From the NCBI GenBank assembly GCA_903873775.1, contig CAIQPR010000053.1, forward strand, positions 46,553 through 110,552: DNA of 64,000 nucleotides, given 5' to 3'. This document shows, one piece after another, positions 60,872 to 64,000 of the stretch. Both the position numbers and the translations under genes were made by a program. Origin of the DNA: an uncultured Actinomycetes bacterium (GTDB lineage Bacteria > Actinomycetota > Acidimicrobiia > Acidimicrobiales > RAAP-2). Position 1 is the first letter of the stretch. Each line of letters opens with the position of its first letter. A model generated the notes under the pieces. That model worked only from the letters and a program-made list of their open reading frames with translations. It ran no database searches and was not told where the DNA came from.

Positions 60872-61286
60872 ACACATCCCTGAAGTCCTCTTCGTCTGCG
60901 TCCACAACGCGGGACGATCGCAGATGGCCGCTGGCTTCCTCGCGCACTACGGCGGGGACCGCGTGGCGGTGCGTTCGGCGGGAACTGCTCCCGCTGACTC
61001 GATCAACCCGGCCGTCGTTGAGGCCATGGCCGAGAAGGGGATCGACCTCTTGGCCAGTGGCGCAAAGCCGAAACGACTCGAAGACGCGGCGGTGCGCGCG
61101 TCCGACGTGGTCATCACGATGGGCTGCGGCGACACCTGCCCGGTGTTCCCTGGCATCTCCTACCGCGACTGGGTGCTCGAAGACCCTGCGGGCCAGGGGC
61201 TCGAGGCCGTACGACCCATCCGAGACGAGATTGAGGCTCGGGTCCTCGACCTGCTCGACGAACTCACTTCAGACAAGGAGGCGTGA
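60864..61286 (+). CDS. arsC: Arsenate reductase, LMW phosphatase type
   Basis: The 140-residue product reduces arsenate to arsenite. The phosphate loop is FVCVHNAGRSQMA with Cys12 and Arg18. Two more cysteines in MGCGDTCPVFPG (88 and 92) match the resolving pair of the family. In actinobacteria the electron donor may be thioredoxin or mycothiol with mycoredoxin; the sequence does not decide. It is coupled by overlaps to genes on both sides. Confidence 0.92.
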   Translation: MTKHIPEVLFVCVHNAGRSQMAAGFLAHYGGDRVAVRSAGTAPADSINPAVVEAMAEKGIDLLASGAKPKRLEDAAVRASDVVITMGCGDTCPVFPGISYRDWVLEDPAGQGLEAVRPIRDEIEARVLDLLDELTSDKEA

Positions 61287-61942
61287 CCAAGATGGAACAC
61301 CGCAAGCTCAGTGACTTGCCACTTGACCAGCAGACGGTCGTTCGAGGGGCCGCAACTACCCTCGAACGCGAGTTCAAGGGCATTTTCAGCCGAGAGACCA
61401 TCGAACAGTTCGTGATTGACTCCCTCGAGCAGCTCGTGGCGACCGCCAAGGTGACCAGTTTCCTCTCAATCTTCGCCGAGCGCTTCGCCCGTGAACGCCT
61501 GACCGCGGTGGGCAAGACCCAAGGCACGATCCCCTCAGACCTGCCTTCGGTGCTCTTCCTCTGCGTGCACAACGCTGGTCGTTCTCAGATGGCGGCCGGT
61601 TGGCTCCGCAAGCTCGCTGCGGGCAAGGTCGACGTCTACTCGGGTGGCTCCAAGCCTGCCTCGCAGATCAATCCTGCAGTCGTTGAGGCCATGGATGAGG
61701 TTGGCATCGACATCCGAGCTGAATTCCCGAAGCCTTGGACCGATGAGGTCGTCGGAGCCGTCGACGTCGTTGTGACGATGGGGTGCGGCGACGCCTGTCC
61801 GGTTTTGCCGGGCAAGCGGTACGAGGACTGGGAGCTCGCCGACCCGGCTTCACGAACGGTGAATGAAGTCCGACCGATCCGAGACGAGATTCGGGCTCGC
61901 GTCGAACGGCTCATGACCTCGCTGAACGTCAGCCCCGTCTGA
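61283..61942 (+). CDS. arsC: Arsenate reductase with N-terminal helical domain
   Basis: The 219-residue product has an N-terminal helical domain of about 75 residues (with TTLEREFKGIF) and then a complete arsenate-reductase domain. The loop is FLCVHNAGRSQMA with Cys94 and Arg100, and MGCGDACPVLPGK supplies the resolving cysteines. The N-terminal domain occurs in this family, also in proteins of its own, and may position the partner reductant; its role is unproven. The GTG overlaps the previous stop (GTGA) and has AAGGAGG upstream. It ends two bases before the convergent arsR. Confidence 0.88.
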   Translation: MTKMEHRKLSDLPLDQQTVVRGAATTLEREFKGIFSRETIEQFVIDSLEQLVATAKVTSFLSIFAERFARERLTAVGKTQGTIPSDLPSVLFLCVHNAGRSQMAAGWLRKLAAGKVDVYSGGSKPASQINPAVVEAMDEVGIDIRAEFPKPWTDEVVGAVDVVVTMGCGDACPVLPGKRYEDWELADPASRTVNEVRPIRDEIRARVERLMTSLNVSPV

Positions 61943-61944
61943 TC

Positions 61945-62289
61945 TCAGGTCCCACCGAGCACTCGGCGGACCCGCGCCAACTGGTCTTCTTCAATGCGCC
62001 ACCAGGTCCACTTTCCTCGCTTCTCACCGACGATGAGGCCCGCGTCGGCCAGGATCTTCGTGTGGTGCGAAATAGTGGGCTGGCTGCGCTCCAACGGGCC
62101 CTCAAGCCTGCAACTGCAGGACTCGCCCTCGGCTGCGACCAGTGAGAAGAGCCTGAGTCGGACGGGATCGCTGAGTGCTGCAAGGACCTTGGCGAACTCG
62201 GTCGCCTCATCGTTCGAGAGCGCCGACTCCGTCACCGGCGCACAACACGGCACGGTCGACTCCAGGGTCCTTGTAGCAGTCGCAGCCAT
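61945..62289 (-). CDS. arsR: ArsR-family metalloregulator
   Basis: The 114-residue product is a winged-helix repressor that leaves DNA when arsenite binds. Candidate thiol ligands are the pair in VPCCAP near the N-terminus and the two in ESCSCRLEG. The recognition helix reads SQPTISHHTKIL. ATG at 62289 is chosen because GGGAGGA precedes it; earlier in-frame codons (TTG, ATG) lie in the operator. It is divergent from arsI, with two operator-like repeats between them. Confidence 0.92.
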   Translation of the reverse strand: MAATATRTLESTVPCCAPVTESALSNDEATEFAKVLAALSDPVRLRLFSLVAAEGESCSCRLEGPLERSQPTISHHTKILADAGLIVGEKRGKWTWWRIEEDQLARVRRVLGGT

Positions 62290-62299
62290 GAATCCTCCC

Positions 62300-62348
62300 A
62301 TTGACAAGTCTCAATATAAGTGTAGAGTACGTATTGACGAACACCAAT
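62300..62348. promoter_or_regulatory. Divergent arsR/arsI promoters with two operator repeats
   Basis: Two similar elements occur: ATTGA-N6-TCAAT at 62300-62315 (perfect dyad) and ATTGA-N6-CCAAT at 62333-62348 (one mismatch). They are 33 bases apart, about three helical turns, so they face the same side. On the plus strand TTGACA (62301-62306) and TAGAGT (62323-62328) form a promoter for arsI with a 16-base spacer. On the minus strand TATATT (62318-62313) with TTCGTC at 17 bases could serve arsR. The first dyad covers the -35 box of arsI and abuts the -10 box of arsR. Confidence 0.7.
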
Positions 62349-62363
62349 CTATAGGAGGTCCAG

Positions 62364-62837
62364 GTGTCACGAGTGCAACTAGCCCTGAATGTGAGCGACG
62401 TCGACGAAGCCGTCGCCTTCTACTCGAAGCTCTTCAACGCCGAGCCGGCTAAGCGTCGACCCGGGTACGCCAACTTCGCCATTGCAGATCCGCCGCTCAA
62501 GCTCGTCTTGATCGAGAACGCAGCTACCCGTGGCCACGGCACGAGCGCCGCGCTCAACCACCTCGGTGTCGAAGTCGAGTCGACCGATGAGGTTTCGGCA
62601 GCGACCACGCGCATTAGCGAGCAAGGGCTCGCCACCACGACAGAAGAGGCGACCTCCTGCTGCTACGCGGTGCAGGACAAGGTGTGGGTCGAAGATCCAA
62701 ACGGCGCTCCTTGGGAGGTCTACACGGTCTTGGCTGATGGTCCCGATGCTGGTCCGAGGAACATCGACGTCACAGACGGCATGGCGTGTTGTGCCTCAAC
62801 ACCCACCGGAAATGCGGTTGCAATCGCCTGCTGTTAG
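62364..62837 (+). CDS. arsI: ArsI/CadI-type glyoxalase-fold C-As lyase
   Basis: The 157-residue product matches the iron-dependent dioxygenase ArsI, which breaks the carbon-arsenic bond of trivalent methylarsenicals; the older name is CadI. The iron ligands expected are Gln5, His66 (ALNHLGVEV) and Glu118 (PWEVYTVL). The vicinal cysteines that bind the arsenical are Cys99-Cys100 (TSCCYAVQD). Further cysteine pairs stand at the C-terminus (ACC twice). The GTG at 62364 follows AGGAGG. It would protect against methylarsenite made by other microbes. Confidence 0.87.
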   Translation: MSRVQLALNVSDVDEAVAFYSKLFNAEPAKRRPGYANFAIADPPLKLVLIENAATRGHGTSAALNHLGVEVESTDEVSAATTRISEQGLATTTEEATSCCYAVQDKVWVEDPNGAPWEVYTVLADGPDAGPRNIDVTDGMACCASTPTGNAVAIACC

Positions 62838-63063
62838 GAAGCCTCCGTCTCAGACGTCCTACTGGCGGCTCATCGCTGCCGGGAGGTCGTCTTCGAGAAT
62901 CGCGTGAACTGAACGTTGCCGTGCGTGCGGTCAGCAGGGTTTCACCTGGTGAACAGGGGTAGATGGGGGTTCGAACAAAGTCCCGTTACCTCCACTTCGT
63001 TGTTGCCTTTACAACACGCTTTCGTGCCGACCTACGAAGTTCGTTCGTTTGAGGTTGCAGTGC
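62838..63063. other. Gap between arsI and higBA with T-arm-like repeat
   Basis: No gene is seen in these 226 bases. They contain GGGGGTTCGAACAA at 62965-62978, the inverse of the copy at 59220, and the perfect dyad TTCACC-T-GGTGAA at 62941-62953. CGAAGTTCG occurs at 63035-63043. The area is a candidate right-hand border of the arsenic segment. Confidence 0.45.
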
Positions 63064-63106
63064 CATAACGCGTTGCGTTCATAACGCAATGGGATATACT
63101 CCAGTC
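63064..63106 (+). promoter_or_regulatory. higBA promoter and operator
   Basis: TTGCGTT-CAT-AACGCAA (63073-63089) is a perfect inverted repeat over the -35 area. CATAACGC also occurs as a direct repeat at 63064-63071 and 63080-63087. TTGCGT (63073-63078) with TATACT (63095-63100) at 16 bases makes a promoter. The -10 box ends six bases before GTG 63107. HigA-type antitoxins bind such repeats to repress their own operon. Confidence 0.65.
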
Positions 63107-63388
63107 GTGCTGCAATCGTTCGGCGATAGGGACACCGAACGCGTATGGCGAAGAAAGGTGGTTCGCAAGTTCCATGGAGATCTTCAGCGGGTCGCCTTGC
63201 GCAAACTGGCGATTCTTGACGCCGCAGAAGTTCTTAACGATCTTCGCGTACCACCTGGAAATCGCCTAGAGAAATTGAGCGGCGATCGTGCCGGACAGCA
63301 CAGCATCCGAATAAACGACCAGTGGAGAGTCTGCTTTCGCTGGACAAAGGCAGGACCGGAAGATGTCACGATCGCCGACTACCACTGA
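63107..63388 (+). CDS. higB: HigB-type toxin (RelE superfamily)
   Basis: The 93-residue product matches HigB/RelE-type ribosome-dependent mRNA endonucleases. The conserved LAILDAAEVLNDLRVPPGNR (shown in full at 20 residues) and HSIRINDQWRVCFRW near the end are typical. GTG at 63107 is preferred to the ATG at 63089, which lies upstream of the -10 box and so would not be transcribed. The gene precedes its antitoxin, the usual order for hig loci. Confidence 0.92.
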   Translation: MLQSFGDRDTERVWRRKVVRKFHGDLQRVALRKLAILDAAEVLNDLRVPPGNRLEKLSGDRAGQHSIRINDQWRVCFRWTKAGPEDVTIADYH

Positions 63389-63399
63389 GAGGAACTGAC

Positions 63400-63702
63400 A
63401 TGACCACCACAGTCGCACCGATACATCCGGGCGAGATCTTGCTGCTCGACTTTCTAGAGCCACTCGGAGTTACTCAACACCGCCTCGCGGTGTCCATCGA
63501 CGTTCCGCCGCGTCGCATCAACGAGATCGTTCACGGCAAGCGTCGAATTAGCGCCGATACCGCTCTAAGGCTTGCTCGATTCTTTGGCACGAGCGAGCGC
63601 TTCTGGATAAACCTTCAGGCCCGGTATGACCTCGAACTCGAACGTGACCACCTCGGCACATCTTTGGACTCCATTAGACCTCTGGCGCCAGCGAGAAACT
63701 GA
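63400..63702 (+). CDS. higA: HigA-type antitoxin
   Basis: The 100-residue product is an XRE-family helix-turn-helix protein with HPGEILLLDFLEPLGVTQ and RRINEIVHGKRRISADTALR, as in HigA/VapI antitoxins. It neutralises HigB and represses the operon. ATG at 63400 is 11 bases after the higB stop and has GAGAGGA upstream. Its C-terminus continues for about 20 residues past the domain (RDHLGTSLDSIRPL). Confidence 0.93.
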   Translation: MTTTVAPIHPGEILLLDFLEPLGVTQHRLAVSIDVPPRRINEIVHGKRRISADTALRLARFFGTSERFWINLQARYDLELERDHLGTSLDSIRPLAPARN

Positions 63703-63740
63703 CTCTCTTGACTCCCGATCTACGTGATGAGAAGTGCGAA

Positions 63741-64000
63741 GTGAATAGTCTCGAGCGGCGTTGCCGGTGGCTGCTGCTCGCCTATCCCGCCAGGTACCGG
63801 CGTGAGCGGTCCGAGGAGATGCTCGACACACTGCTGGAGGCCAGCCCGCCCGGTCGGAGATGGCCGTCCATCCGGGACGCTCGGGCTTTGATTATTGGGG
63901 GCTTGCGGGTTCGCGGCTGGGTCTGGTTGCTCTCGATGCTGTGGGTGGGTGCGGGAGCCGTCTACGCCGGCTACTTCTTTTACGTCTCCACCAAGCCGTA
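63741..64000 (+). CDS. Membrane protein, truncated by the window edge
   Basis: The frame from GTG at 63741 is open to the right edge (86 codons). It reads WLLLAYPARYRRERSEEMLDTLLE and a membrane helix (VWLLSMLWVGAGAVYAGYFF), shown here in parts. Such proteins usually follow a PadR-type regulator in actinobacteria, which is missing; the upstream gene is higA. The family has no known role. The start is not certain, because the frame stays open to about 63711. Confidence 0.6.
   Translation, partial: MNSLERRCRWLLLAYPARYRRERSEEMLDTLLEASPPGRRWPSIRDARALIIGGLRVRGWVWLLSMLWVGAGAVYAGYFFYVSTKP

Noticed and set aside
1-64000. CRISPR arrays, transposases, integrases
   Set aside because: No regularly spaced repeats and no recognisable transposase or recombinase frames were found on either strand.

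Overview
The window looks like a chromosome segment of a high-GC actinobacterium, most plausibly of the class Acidimicrobiia (inference). Pointers are a Kgd-type 2-oxoglutarate enzyme, a one-chain PafBC regulator, the F420 gene cofC, an H1-like Lys/Ala/Pro protein, frequent GTG starts and no mobile-element debris in the core. Most neighbouring co-directional genes overlap by four bases (ATGA or GTGA).

Layout. 1-8.4 kb: B12-linked genes (metH running off the left edge, a PduO-type cobalamin adenosyltransferase, a mutase large subunit) mixed with pepA, a nitroreductase, a rhodanese-ThiF protein, an RDD protein and a GT4 glycosyltransferase. 8.4-12.4 kb: biotin carboxylase/BCCP operon with M20 hydrolase and monooxygenase, facing its own biotin ligase birA. 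12.4-15.5 kb: rmlD, UDP-sugar dehydrogenase and GT2 glycosyltransferase for surface glycans. 16-22 kb: secA-prfB-ftsE-ftsX, then msrB. 22-29 kb: MFS-dxs, tldD-tldE, an FmdB-type protein and moaC. 29-34 kb: pafBC, a helicase-less MobF-like relaxase facing a TraG/VirD4-like ATPase, and a histone-like gene. 34-39.9 kb: cofC with a GH38 mannosidase, rnhB, an epimerase and a hydrolase. 40-46 kb: coupled operon kgd, NYN nuclease, FabZ-like dehydratase, exonuclease III. 46-50.5 kb: UvrD-like helicase, FAD oxidase, ThDP enzyme. 50.5-57.3 kb: hydrolase, membrane-anchored MurF-like ligase and Ddl ligase, facing an operon with a membrane LysM-BTAD regulator. 57.4-59.1 kb: two unknown genes, an inositol-phosphatase-like gene and tRNA-Val(TAC).

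Downstream of tRNA-Val the content changes to accessory genes. An arsenic cluster holds an ArsR-phosphatase fusion, an aquaglyceroporin, two arsenate reductases, ArsR and an ArsI-type C-As lyase, but no arsenite pump. A HigBA toxin-antitoxin pair and a truncated membrane-protein gene at the right edge follow.

Two genome-wide habits stand out. Thirteen of fourteen convergent gene pairs end within 10 bp of each other or overlap (up to 64 bp); the one real gap carries a perfect 13-bp hairpin. At least fourteen genes have a TANNNT-like -10 box ending 6-8 bases before the start codon, as expected for leaderless transcripts, and this decides several starts. The best candidates for something undescribed are the stand-alone relaxase/coupling-ATPase pair, the MurF/Ddl plus LysM-BTAD block, and the NYN nuclease with a histone-like tail.
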